Assembly: GCA_910577825.1 (NCBI GenBank)
Contig: CAJTOK010000016.1
Span: 1 to 63,037, forward strand
From: an uncultured Lachnospiraceae bacterium
Lineage (GTDB): Bacteria; Bacillota; Clostridia; Lachnospirales; Lachnospiraceae
Direction: 5' to 3'
Length of the DNA stretch: 63,037 nucleotides
Position 1 is the stretch's first letter; each line of letters starts with the position of its first letter. The notes below the pieces were generated by a model that was not told the origin of the DNA, ran no database searches, and was given only the letters and a program-made list of their open reading frames with translations. The position numbers were made by a program, and so were the translations under genes. This document shows positions 35,823 through 43,751 of the stretch, one piece after another.

Positions 35823-35827
35823 TTCAT

Positions 35828-35863
35828 AATAGCATATCTTTATTTTCCTGTCAATTACCAAAA
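35828..35863 (-). promoter_or_regulatory. Promoter of the first blaI-blaR-like operon
   Basis: On the minus strand TTGACA, 17 bases, TATTAT precede the dyad ACTACCAGAGTAGT by a few bases. Confidence 0.75.
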
Positions 35864-35881
35864 TTATAATTATAAAAAAAT

Positions 35882-35928
35882 AAAGTATATATTATCCTGC
35901 AATGCTCCTGCAGGTTAATACATACTTT
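35882..35928 (-). terminator. Rho-independent terminator of the DEAD-box helicase gene
   Basis: AAAGTATGTATTA-CCTGCA and TGCAGG-TAATATATACTTT (minus strand) pair with one small bulge and are followed by ATTTTTTTATAA. Confidence 0.85.
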
Positions 35929-35956
35929 ATATATGCCCTGTTAATTTGTAAATGGT

Positions 35957-37537
35957 TTAGTCTTTCTTATTAGCCGGCTCTACATTTACGGATTTGCCTT
36001 TAATCTTTGCGTCTTTCATTGCATCTATAACATCTGAGGCATACTCCCTTGGCACTTCCACAAATGTATATTTATCATACATATCAATAGCACCGACAAG
36101 TTTCCCTTCCATTCCAGATTCACCTGCAACTGCCCCAAGTATATCACCTATACGCACTTTCTGTTTTTTGCCGATATTAATAAACAGGCGCACCATTCCC
36201 GGTTCTGCCCCAGTATCGCCAAAGTCTTCTGTCTTCATGTCTTCTGTAATTTCACCCTCACCCATGTGCATCATAAGGAGGGCGGCAGCCATTTCAAGTG
36301 ATGAATAATCACGTTCATCAAGATGTTCTTCCAGAATATCAACCATTTTTCCAAGGTTTTCATTTTCAATTATCCCGGAAGCCTTCTCTAAAATCTTATC
36401 TGCTTTAATTTCAGTAATATCATTTACAGATGGTATAGGCTGGCGTTTAATCTTAGTTTTGCAGTATCTCTGGATATCTTTAAGCTTATATATCTCACGC
36501 CCTACTACAAGCGTAAATGCACGCCCTGTCCTTCCTGCACGCCCTGTCCTTCCTATCCTGTGTACATAATATTCATCATCCTGTGGCACATCATAATTAA
36601 AAACTGCCTCTACATCATCAATATCAATCCCCCTGGCAGCAACATCTGTAGCCACAAGAATATCTGTACGCCCGTTACGGAAACCGCCCATTACCCTGTC
36701 ACGCTGTGACTGCTTCAAGTCACCATGAAGCCCTGCTGCAAAATACCCCCTGCCTTTTAAATCTTCAACAAGCTCGTCTACTTTGCGCTTAGTATTACAG
36801 AATACAAGGGAAAGTTCAGGGTCGTACATATCAATAAGCCTTGAAAGCACTTCACTTTTTTTACGTGGGTTTACTTCATAATAATACTGTTCAATCTTAG
36901 GGACAGTAAGTTCTTTCTTTACTACCTTGATAATCTCAGGATTATTAAGGTAATTCCCTGCAATTTCCATAATAGGCTTTGGCATTGTTGCGGAGAAAAG
37001 AAGCGTCTGGTGCTCTTCCGGCATATTCTGGAGGATTGTTTCAATATCCTCCCGGAAGCCCATGTTAAGCATTTCATCAGCCTCATCAAGCACCACCATG
37101 CCTACATTCTGCATTTTAAGTGTATGGCGGTTAATATGGTCAATAACCCTGCCTGGTGTACCAATTATAACCTGTGTGCCGCCTTTAAGGGAACGTATCT
37201 GCTTTGAAATATCCTGCCCGCCGTAAATAGGCAGTATTTTTATTCCATGCAGGAACTTTGCAAACTTACGCATTTCATCAGCACATTGTATAGCAAGCTC
37301 CCTTGTCGGGCATAATACAACTGCCTGCAGCTTTTTATTATGCGGGTCAGCCCTCTGTAACAAAGGTATGCCGAATGCAGCAGTTTTACCAGTGCCTGTC
37401 TGCGCCTGTCCTATCAGGTCCCTGCCATCAATGGCAACTGGGATAGCCTGTGCCTGTATAGGGCTTGCCTGCTCAAATCCCATCTCTGTCACTGCCTTTA
37501 AAATCCTCGGGTCTAAACATAATTCTTCAAAATTCAT
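35957..37537 (-). CDS. DEAD-box ATP-dependent RNA helicase (CshA/DeaD type)
   Basis: The start MNFEELCLDPRIL is placed at 37537; the open frame runs back through the repeat array. The 525-aa product has the Q motif GFEQASPIQAQAIPVA, Walker A AQTGTGKT, DEAD motif VVLDEADEML, SAT motif LFSATMP, ARGID (VAARGIDIDDV) and the HRIGRTGRAGRTG motif VI. A C-terminal DbpA-type RNA-binding domain is present (VRLFINIGKKQKVRIGDILG ... VEVPREYASDVIDAM). Such helicases act in ribosome assembly and RNA decay, often at low temperature. It is monocistronic with a long leader. Confidence 0.95.
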   Translation of the reverse strand: MNFEELCLDPRILKAVTEMGFEQASPIQAQAIPVAIDGRDLIGQAQTGTGKTAAFGIPLLQRADPHNKKLQAVVLCPTRELAIQCADEMRKFAKFLHGIKILPIYGGQDISKQIRSLKGGTQVIIGTPGRVIDHINRHTLKMQNVGMVVLDEADEMLNMGFREDIETILQNMPEEHQTLLFSATMPKPIMEIAGNYLNNPEIIKVVKKELTVPKIEQYYYEVNPRKKSEVLSRLIDMYDPELSLVFCNTKRKVDELVEDLKGRGYFAAGLHGDLKQSQRDRVMGGFRNGRTDILVATDVAARGIDIDDVEAVFNYDVPQDDEYYVHRIGRTGRAGRTGRAFTLVVGREIYKLKDIQRYCKTKIKRQPIPSVNDITEIKADKILEKASGIIENENLGKMVDILEEHLDERDYSSLEMAAALLMMHMGEGEITEDMKTEDFGDTGAEPGMVRLFINIGKKQKVRIGDILGAVAGESGMEGKLVGAIDMYDKYTFVEVPREYASDVIDAMKDAKIKGKSVNVEPANKKD

Positions 37538-37558
37538 AATATAAAAAAATTCCTTTCT

Positions 37559-37625
37559 AAAACACTGGAACACGTGTTTTTAAACACTGGAACACGTGTT
37601 TTTAAACACTGGAACACGTGTTTTG
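37559..37625. repeat. Three tandem 22-bp repeats in the helicase leader
   Basis: AACACTGGAACACGTGTTTT occurs three times at a strict 22-bp period (starts 37561, 37583, 37605). Each copy contains ACACGTGT, a perfect palindrome, and can fold as AAACAC...GTGTTT. The array lies about 25 bases upstream of the helicase start, so it would be in its mRNA leader. Confidence 0.95.
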
Positions 37626-37683
37626 CGTTACAATCATGCTGATAAAATACTGCAACCCTTTACTTCACTTTGTCCCCGTGAAA

Positions 37684-37722
37684 AAAGACCGTATCCTGAA
37701 CAGATTTCCAAAAACGGTCTTT
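37684..37722 (-). terminator. Leader terminator/attenuator upstream of the helicase
   Basis: On the minus strand AAAGACCGT and ACGGTCTTT pair with a 21-base loop and are followed by TTTCACG, extending a run of six T. It lies between the likely promoter region and the repeat array. Confidence 0.55.
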
Positions 37723-38071
37723 ACAAACATCTCTTTTATTCTTATCAGCTACACGATTATAACACAAACCAGCTAAAAATCAAATACTTGTTTTAAATAT
37801 TCTTAAAAAATATTGGAATAACTCCTGAAAAAACAGCCTTAATGCCTCTTTATCCAGGATATTAATATCTGTTTTCGGTGAAAAATGAATAATTTTACAC
37901 TATATATAACTGTAATACCTTATTTCTATAATTCATTTATATACCTTATTTTTCATTAAAAAAAAATTATTTTGTCCTTTTATATTTTTTTAAAGTATAA
38001 ATATATTATTGCTATTTGTCAATATTGTTTTTATAATTTATTCTTAAAAAATTTTCTTTTAAATCCTGTCA
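37723..38071. other. AT-rich intergenic region with copy A of a repeated promoter block
   Basis: No gene is seen between the divergent helicase and second blaI-like genes. From about 37990 the sequence matches two blocks near 40.1 and 40.4 kb, with TTTGTCAATATTGTTTTTAT as shared core. Confidence 0.6.
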
Positions 38072-38100
38072 TTGACATAATATATAAAAAAATATATAAT
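38072..38100 (+). promoter_or_regulatory. Consensus promoter A, second blaI-like gene
   Basis: TTGACA (38072-38077), 17 bases, TATAAT (38095-38100): a full consensus sigma-A promoter 43 bases before the ATG. Confidence 0.88.
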
Positions 38101-38143
38101 TAAAGCAATAAACAGATAATAAACAGGAAAGCAGGGAACTAAA

Positions 38144-38578
38144 ATGGCAAAACCAAAAAAACAAAAACCAGATTTTTTTTATTTACCTCCTAAAGAAGAA
38201 GAAGCTATGAGAGTATTATGGAACACCCAAAATGCCCTGAGTGCTTCTGAAATAGCAGAAAATATTCCTGGAAGGACATGGCCCGCTTCTTCCATACAAG
38301 GAATACTGCGCAGCCTTGAAAAAAAAGGCGCTATAAAAGTTGACAGCATAACGAAACTTGGCAAATCATATGGAAGGCTTTTTTGTCCCGAAATATCTGC
38401 TAATGAATATGCAATGATGCAGTTTAACAGGTATTACCAGATGGAAAGTAACAACAAGGCAGGCTGTTCTGTTATGGTATCTTCCATTTTATCCAATAGG
38501 GACATTAAAAATTCTGATATTATTGATGCCTTAAATGAGATTATAAAGGATTATGAAAGCAAAAATACAGAAAAATAA
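38144..38578 (+). CDS. BlaI/MecI/CopY-family repressor (second copy)
   Basis: The 144-aa product has the winged-helix pattern PPKEEEAMRVLWNTQNALSA, EIAENIPGRTWPASSIQGIL and LRSLEKKGAIKVDS. A C-terminal helical dimerisation region follows, with little similarity to the first copy at 35.4 kb. In BlaI the sensor cleaves between N and F near the middle; here AMMQFNRYYQ is a possible equivalent (inference). Its likely partner is the M56 gene at 40.9 kb, now separated by an opposite-strand gene and an insertion. Confidence 0.85.
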   Translation: MAKPKKQKPDFFYLPPKEEEAMRVLWNTQNALSASEIAENIPGRTWPASSIQGILRSLEKKGAIKVDSITKLGKSYGRLFCPEISANEYAMMQFNRYYQMESNNKAGCSVMVSSILSNRDIKNSDIIDALNEIIKDYESKNTEK

Positions 38579-38603
38579 TATCAAAATAATGCTGCCAGGA
38601 CAC

Positions 38604-38635
38604 AAAATACCCCTAAAATAAATAAGGGGTATTTT
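38604..38635 (+). terminator. Terminator of the second blaI-like gene (TACCCC-type hairpin)
   Basis: AAAATACCCCT and AGGGGTATTTT form an 11-bp stem with TTTTTAAT following. It is one of four look-alike hairpins in 38.6-45.2 kb. Confidence 0.88.
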
Positions 38636-39991
38636 TTAATATTTTGTTACAGCCACCAGTATATTCTCTGCTGCTCCTGATATCAGAATAAATAACAAAA
38701 ATTTTATTACTTTTCTACTTTTAACTTTGCCCATAAGCTGCCCTATACAAAAAACCATTGCCATATAAAAATAAAAATATACCCTTGTTCCAGAAGCAAC
38801 CATTGTTGGTGAAAAAAGAAGTACAAACCTGCTTAAAATACCTGTACAATATGCCCCTGCCACTAAACAACATTCCTGCAGACCGTCACAGCAGCATACC
38901 AGTGACCACAGCATTGCCACCAGATAAACTATCCCAAAAGCTGCCATCACCCACTGCATTATATATTCTGTACTGCCTGCACAGGCATTTACATCTGGCC
39001 GCAGATAACTGGCAGTATGCTTTTTAATTATTCTTGTAATAAAAAAATACATTGTCAGGGCTGTGCAGGTTATGGCAGGAACAAACCCAATATATTTCTT
39101 ATATCCTTTTAATTTCTGGCAGCAAAGCACCCCTGCCAGTACTGATATTGTAATAAAAATAGCATCTGGCACTGATGTAAAATGTTCTATTGTTGATGCA
39201 ATACATATCCTTAACTTATCAAAAAATGAAATTTCAAAAAATGCTGGAAAATCTTTACTGGCACTTTTTATTTTACGGATTGAATTTCCTGGACACAATA
39301 AAGCATTTAACAGGTTAAACAGCGCAATAACAAGGGAAACAAAGAGCTTTTTTATTACCGGGTTCTTATGTAATCCATCTTTAATATATACAAGAATACT
39401 GTTATATGGTTTGAGAACCAGTTTATCAGCCTGGAAACATACCAGATAAAAAAGCCACATGCCTGATACTATGATATGTACCACTGCCAGGACTTCCATA
39501 TTAGTTGCAACTGCCGTTCCTGCAACAATACACAAAATTCCTTTTTTATCTGTTTTTATACCTGAAACCACAGCAAGCCATACCACAAAAGTCCATAAAT
39601 AAACAATTGTTGTTACCTGCCACCCCGCAGAACCCATATGTAAAAACGGGTATGCCATCAGGCAGGACGCTGCCAGAAAACCATCTTTTATATAAACCAA
39701 AGACATTTTCCATAACAGCAGGCAAAAAATAATATCTGATATCTTCCATATATATACTGGAAAGCATGGTATAATAAAATCAAAAAACTCAATAAGTACC
39801 CGTGAACTCCAAGTATTATAACGGTGGTATAATACTTGGAAAATATTATAGCCATACTGTTCCATTATTTTCATAAATTTTATATCATCACCATAATCTG
39901 GTACAACCAGTATATGTATCATACAAAAAAACAGTAATAGCCAGATTCCAGATAAAATATTTTTCTTTTTTATATTATCAACATCATTCAT
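38636..39991 (-). CDS. Polytopic membrane protein, DUF6056-like
   Basis: The 451-aa product has about 10-11 hydrophobic segments (for example LSGIWLLLFFCMIHILVV, VTTIVYLWTFVVWLAVVSGI, YIGFVPAITCTALTMYFFIT). An extracytoplasmic acidic pair appears early (VPDYGDDIKFMK), as in GT-C-like glycosyltransferases and the DUF6056 family. YNTWSSRVLIEF resembles the conserved W-SR-x-LIE of these proteins. The likely role is in surface glycan modification, but the substrate is unknown. The SD is weak. It interrupts the second blaI/blaR-like pair on the opposite strand. Confidence 0.7.
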   Translation of the reverse strand: MNDVDNIKKKNILSGIWLLLFFCMIHILVVPDYGDDIKFMKIMEQYGYNIFQVLYHRYNTWSSRVLIEFFDFIIPCFPVYIWKISDIIFCLLLWKMSLVYIKDGFLAASCLMAYPFLHMGSAGWQVTTIVYLWTFVVWLAVVSGIKTDKKGILCIVAGTAVATNMEVLAVVHIIVSGMWLFYLVCFQADKLVLKPYNSILVYIKDGLHKNPVIKKLFVSLVIALFNLLNALLCPGNSIRKIKSASKDFPAFFEISFFDKLRICIASTIEHFTSVPDAIFITISVLAGVLCCQKLKGYKKYIGFVPAITCTALTMYFFITRIIKKHTASYLRPDVNACAGSTEYIMQWVMAAFGIVYLVAMLWSLVCCCDGLQECCLVAGAYCTGILSRFVLLFSPTMVASGTRVYFYFYMAMVFCIGQLMGKVKSRKVIKFLLFILISGAAENILVAVTKY

Positions 39992-40033
39992 AAATTATCC
40001 ATTTCCAAAACCAGTAATTTTTAATTTTTAGAA

Positions 40034-40263
40034 TATCTGCCTGTATTTTGTTTCTTAAACTAAAAATAATTTTAAATTCTTTTGTAAATTATAATTATAT
40101 TATTTTATTTGTCAATATTATTTTTTAAATTTTTTCTATAAAAATTTTTCGCCTAAGTTTTATAATTGCCATAATACAAAAAAATATATAATTACAGAAA
40201 TAATTAACAACATAAGAAAAAAGGGGAATTAAAATGGCACTTCCAACAGTACAGTCATCATAA
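40034..40263 (+). repeat. Promoter block copy B with a 9-codon orphan ORF
   Basis: The block matches copies A and C (core TTTGTCAATATTATTTTTTA; TTTTATAATTGCCATAAT). Its promoter is damaged: TTGCCA (40166-40171) and TATAAT (40187-40192) are only 15 apart. It still has an AAAGGGGAATTAAA leader and an ATG (40234), but the frame MALPTVQSS stops after 9 codons. It looks like the head of a lost gene. Confidence 0.7.
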
Positions 40264-40281
40264 ATATGTGAAAATGTAACA

Positions 40282-40451
40282 TCTGCCTATATTTTTATTA
40301 CAAATTAAAAAATCATTCTATTTTTTAAAATTGTTTTGTATAGTATAAATTTATTATTTCTACTTGTCAACATTATTTTTATAATTTTTTCTGCAAAAAT
40401 TTTCGCTTAAATTTTATAATTGACATAATTCGGAAAAAAATATATAATTAA
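40282..40451 (+). repeat. Promoter block copy C
   Basis: Third copy, about 250 bases from B. TTGACA (40420-40425), 17 bases, TATAAT (40443-40448) is intact. The upstream core ACTTGTCAACATTATTTTTA and TTTTCGCTTAAATTTTATAA match B closely. It points at the M56 gene, but the element at 40537-40880 lies between. Confidence 0.7.
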
Positions 40452-40536
40452 AAGAACAAATAATAAAGGCTTCAGGCAATACCAGCATTAAAAAATACTT
40501 ATATTATTTATATTTTACATAATATTATAAAGGAAT

Positions 40537-40880
40537 GTCAACAACCCATCCCCTAAAGGGAATGGGCTTGTAAAAGCCTATGGTTGACTAGCCTAAGCTT
40601 TAAAAGGCTACGTTACCTGCGAATATATAGTTACCCTGGGATGTACAGCCAAGTCCCAGGCTCTAAGGCATATGTTTAAACAGTTCTGATGGGCAGGAAC
40701 AGTGATGTATGCACAAAACCGCAGGATAACATTGGCGATGGCTGCATTACCCCGGCTGGCAGGGGGCTTTACAGGCGTTGTGCCAGCATAATTTAAGAAG
40801 GAGGATACAGGGATGGAATACGCAATTCCCCCTTGCCACTTCACCGCCTAAAGGCAGTGGGTTTCCTTGCTGATTTAATA
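40537..40880 (+). mobile_element. Solo IS200/IS605-superfamily element resembling an IscB/HEARO omega-RNA without its ORF
   Basis: The 5' end folds as GTCAAC (40537-40542)/GTTGAC (40583-40588) enclosing CCCATCCC-CTAAA-GGGAATGGG. A long, well-structured segment follows (CCTGGGA/TCCCAGG arms, AAAACCGCAGGATAACATTG, CCCCGGCTGGCAGGGGG). It ends with AAGAAGGAGG and an ATG, where an ORF would be expected. Only 12 codons follow (MEYAIPPCHFTA) before a typical right-end hairpin (CACCGCC-TAAA-GGCAGTG then GGTTTCCTTGC). The layout (structured RNA, SD, ORF, right-end hairpin) matches HEARO/IscB elements with the ORF deleted. The family assignment is from memory of these motifs. Confidence 0.55.
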
Positions 40881-40899
40881 TAAAAATAAGGAGCAATGT

Positions 40900-42102
40900 A
40901 TGATAACAACTTATACACCACTTTCTATTTATTCACTATTTATTGCTATATTCTGGACTGGAATTTTTACATATGCAGTTTCAGCTTTAAGGAGAAGCTC
41001 CTCTTTGCTTGAATATTGTCCACTACACATATTATTTGTATTACTGGCTGCTTGTATAATCCGGATACTCCTTCCACTGGAAATGCCATTTACATACACT
41101 TTTGACTGCCAGAAAATTTTGCCCAAAATACAGGCATTTCTTAATCTGGCACTAATTAAATCTTCTTATATAACAATAAATATTGGATTAATTATTATAC
41201 TTTTATGGATTTTACCTGCTATACTAATTATTTACAGGCATATAAAAGAATACCTGCATTTTAAACACACCCTTAATATTATACCTGCTTCCAAAGACCA
41301 GAATTTATATAGAATACTTGCCATGGCAGATATACATAATAAAATGCCTGATGTTAAAATAATAATACATGCTTCTGTAAAATCCCCTGCCATTACAGGG
41401 CTGTTAAAGCCAGTTATAATTTTGCCTGATATTAATTTTAATGATGATGAACTATTTGGTATATTTATACATGAAATTTCACATTATAAATACAGGCACT
41501 GTTTCATTAAAATGGTTATGGAATTTATATGTGCAGTATTCTGGTGGAATCCATTATTTACAAAGCTTTCATCAGAACTTTCACATGCCATGGAACTACA
41601 GTCAGACAAAGATGTCTGTTTAAGCCTGACGCACAGCCAGATAAAGGAATACATGGAAAGCATAATTAAAATTATAAAAAATACAAATAAAGAAAATATA
41701 ACACCCCCATGTTCATGCAGTGTTCTTGAGGAAGACAGTAATGAAAAACTTATGCAGCGTTTCAGGATGATAGCAGAAAACAGATACCAGAATAAAAAAA
41801 AGATAGATTTAATAGCAATTCCACTGGTTATTATAATATTCATGTTATCTTATTCATTTGTCTTATGTCCATTTAGTAAACCAACATATAAAGATATGCA
41901 GGATGGTCCTGTAGCTGGTATAAATGGATATGAAACTGAAGAGGGGGATTGTTATCTTATTAAATCAGATAATGAATATGAACTTTGCAGCCCCTCTGGG
42001 AAATATATAGATATTATAATTCCTGATGATTTACATTATCTTGGTTATATGGATATATATGAAAGCAAAGAAGAAGCAGAAAAAGAAAGGAAAATACCGT
42101 AA
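40900..42102 (+). CDS. M56-family (BlaR1-like) membrane metalloprotease, probably frameshifted near its end
   Basis: The start follows AAGGAG. The 400-aa frame has N-terminal membrane helices and the zinc motif HEISH (191-195) followed by a W-x-N-P motif (FWWNPLFTKL). EL-x-SDKDVC corresponds to the third ligand region, and a membrane segment (LIAIPLVIIIFMLSYSFVL) comes near 315. The extracytoplasmic end is only about 70 residues and has no penicillin-binding domain. In an A-rich run at its end the frame stops as KERKIP. Another frame continues for about 50 codons as a convincing protein tail. Its repressor is probably the blaI-like gene at 38.1 kb. Confidence 0.85.
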   Translation: MITTYTPLSIYSLFIAIFWTGIFTYAVSALRRSSSLLEYCPLHILFVLLAACIIRILLPLEMPFTYTFDCQKILPKIQAFLNLALIKSSYITINIGLIIILLWILPAILIIYRHIKEYLHFKHTLNIIPASKDQNLYRILAMADIHNKMPDVKIIIHASVKSPAITGLLKPVIILPDINFNDDELFGIFIHEISHYKYRHCFIKMVMEFICAVFWWNPLFTKLSSELSHAMELQSDKDVCLSLTHSQIKEYMESIIKIIKNTNKENITPPCSCSVLEEDSNEKLMQRFRMIAENRYQNKKKIDLIAIPLVIIIFMLSYSFVLCPFSKPTYKDMQDGPVAGINGYETEEGDCYLIKSDNEYELCSPSGKYIDIIIPDDLHYLGYMDIYESKEEAEKERKIP

Positions 42103-42251
42103 AAGCTGCCACAACAGAAAACCCTGGTATACAACCTTATGATGTAAAGACAGGATATAAATATAAAAAAATTAATGGCAGATTATATAGAAGGCTATGG
42201 TCATTTTCACAAAATAAATGGCTGGAGCCAAAATGGACTCCTGTTTTATAA
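42103..42251 (+). other. Displaced C-terminal tail of the M56 gene (frameshift)
   Basis: Directly after the M56 stop, a different frame without its own start reads VKAATTENPGIQPYDVKTGY and then YKYKKINGRLYRRLWSFSQN before a stop at 42249-42251. The Y-K-x-I-N-G-R-L-Y-R-R-L-W-S pattern looks like a real extracellular tail. An upstream stop in this frame rules out a separate gene, so slippage in the A-run GCAGAAAAAGAAAGGAAAAT is likely. Confidence 0.55.
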
Positions 42252-42273
42252 AAAAAGAAAGGTAATAATATAT

Positions 42274-42645
42274 ATGGAAAAAGTAATTCTTTTTAATGTA
42301 TCCTGTAAAGAGGAAATTAAAAAACTTCTTACGCCAATGCACTTACAAGTAACCAGTGCAGATGCAAGACAATACAATGATACTCTTAAAAATATTGCAG
42401 ACGGTAAAACGGATATTATCAATTCAAATCCTTTTACTGGAAAAATCCCTGATGAAAGCCTTATCTTATTTTGTGGGATTAGTGATAAAAAACTTGACAA
42501 AATTCTTTTTAAACTACGCAACAACAAAGATATACAGGTTACTTACAAGGCTGTCCTTACCCCGTCTAATTCAGGCTGGACAGTAAAGCAGCTTTTCCTT
42601 GAACTTGCAAAAGAACAAGCAGCTTATAATATGTTACAAAAATAG
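42274..42645 (+). CDS. DUF3783-family protein
   Basis: The 123-aa product starts at MEKVILFNVSCKEEIKKLL; AAAGGT lies upstream. The pattern VILFNV..., DESLILFCGISDKKLDKIL and VTYKAVLTPSNSGWTVKQLF followed by LFLELAKEQAAYN is that of DUF3783, a small cytoplasmic family of unknown function. It follows the M56 gene and ends at a TACCCC-type terminator. Confidence 0.8.
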   Translation: MEKVILFNVSCKEEIKKLLTPMHLQVTSADARQYNDTLKNIADGKTDIINSNPFTGKIPDESLILFCGISDKKLDKILFKLRNNKDIQVTYKAVLTPSNSGWTVKQLFLELAKEQAAYNMLQK

Positions 42646-42646
42646 C

Positions 42647-42678
42647 AAAATACCCCTTAAAAACATAAGGGGTATTTT
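42647..42678. terminator. Bidirectional TACCCC-type terminator
   Basis: AAAATACCCCTTA and TAAGGGGTATTTT form a 13-bp stem with a 6-base loop, followed by GTTGT. It lies between convergent genes. Confidence 0.88.
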
Positions 42679-42709
42679 GTTGTCTAATATTTTTTAAATT
42701 TTATATCTA

Positions 42710-43477
42710 TTATTTCCATGTTTTTTTACTATCAGTATTTTCTATATTAATCTGATAAATTTTCATTAAAGGATAATTATATACAGAATAATAACATTTA
42801 TTCCCATTTCTTGAAATCCTGCTTGTCACATGGTCATTTGGATTCCAGTTTTTTTTCCCAAAATCACCTTCATATATATGGTTAAATTTGCGTTTCTGGC
42901 AAGTCCCTCCTGCAGTATTGAAAATCCAAAAATACTCATCATTAGCAGCAAGATAATTATTATTTTTAAAAGAATAACTATTATATATATTTTCAGCAGC
43001 ATTTACTCCTTTTAAAAGTTTTGTGCAATATCCATTTTCTGTAGCATATAGTACCTTTCCTGTATTTTCCAGCCCCTGTACAATATAATCAGATACAATA
43101 ACTGTTTTTTCTGAACCACATATATAACTTGGTTTATACTTGTAATCTGATAATTTTTCTGATTTTTTATCTTTAAATGAATAATAATAAATTTCCGTCT
43201 GTCCTGCTAAATCATCATATATCATTTCATTCTCCAGTTTTGTCACAGTGTAACAGAAACCATCTTTCCAGCCTCCTACAGACATAACTACATCACCTGT
43301 ATAACAATAATCTTTCTTTTTATACTTACATTGTACATCTGTCACTTCTGTTATTCCTGTATCAAGATGGTAAACCTTAATTGTTTCTTTCTCTAAACCA
43401 TTTTTAATTTTTTTAAAAATAAACAAAAAAATACTAAATTTAATATTTGCCAATGATATGATTAGACCATAAAACAA
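42710..43477 (-). CDS. Hypothetical protein, possibly the C-terminal part of a longer surface protein
   Basis: The frame is 255 codons from a TTG without a ribosome binding site, so the true start is uncertain. The N-terminal 25 residues are hydrophobic (LIISLANIKFSIFLFIF). The rest is beta-rich with repeated Y/F-K patterns (EIYYYSFKDKKSEKLSDYKY, NGYCTKLLKGVNAAENIYNS, GGTCQKRKFNHIYEGDFGKK) reminiscent of DUF5050-type beta-propeller blades. It may be a truncated remnant, which fits the rearranged surroundings. Function unknown. Confidence 0.45.
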   Translation of the reverse strand: MFYGLIISLANIKFSIFLFIFKKIKNGLEKETIKVYHLDTGITEVTDVQCKYKKKDYCYTGDVVMSVGGWKDGFCYTVTKLENEMIYDDLAGQTEIYYYSFKDKKSEKLSDYKYKPSYICGSEKTVIVSDYIVQGLENTGKVLYATENGYCTKLLKGVNAAENIYNSYSFKNNNYLAANDEYFWIFNTAGGTCQKRKFNHIYEGDFGKKNWNPNDHVTSRISRNGNKCYYSVYNYPLMKIYQINIENTDSKKTWK

Positions 43478-43543
43478 GCATGATACATATATATTTTTTT
43501 TAATGATGATAATAAACTATATAACTAATAAGGGGGAATACGT

Positions 43544-43636
43544 ATGCCACAAGCAATGCAAAGCTTAGGTTCTTATGCCAGAGGTGGCTTTAAAGAAGAT
43601 TCCAATGTGGATATTATAATTTTGCCTGATATATAA
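43544..43636 (+). CDS. 30-codon small ORF with an M56-gene fragment at its end
   Basis: An AAGGGGGAATACGT leader and ATG give MPQAMQSLGSYARGGFKEDS and the end NVDIIILPDI. The last 19 bases before the stop, TTATAATTTTGCCTGATAT, are identical to codons for VIILPDI in the M56 gene at about 41415. It is probably a scar joining the head of one gene to a fragment of an M56 copy. A functional peptide cannot be excluded. Confidence 0.4.
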   Translation: MPQAMQSLGSYARGGFKEDSNVDIIILPDI

Positions 43637-43682
43637 AATGTAAAATTATGTACGTAAGAAATAAAGAAATAGCACTGGTTAG

Positions 43683-43716
43683 TAAAATACCCTTTAGATT
43701 TTTAAAGGGTATTTTA
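43683..43716. terminator. TACCC-type terminator
   Basis: TAAAATACCCTTTA and TAAAGGGTATTTTA form a 14-bp stem with a 6-base loop, a variant of the other three hairpins of this stretch. It follows the 30-codon ORF and also faces the cupin gene end. Confidence 0.85.
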
Positions 43717-43751
43717 CTTGTTATTATACTCTGGCAGATGAGCAGTTTATT

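Noticed and set aside
37559..37625. CRISPR array suggested by three regular repeats
   Set aside because: The 22-bp units are directly adjacent without spacers, and no cas genes are present.
40608..40844. 78-codon minus-strand frame inside the solo element
   Set aside because: No ribosome binding site or family pattern; the segment is better explained as structured RNA read on the plus strand.
32782..42102. Beta-lactam resistance locus, suggested by two BlaI/BlaR1-type pairs
   Set aside because: No beta-lactamase, PBP2a-like gene or penicillin-binding sensor domain is present in either module.
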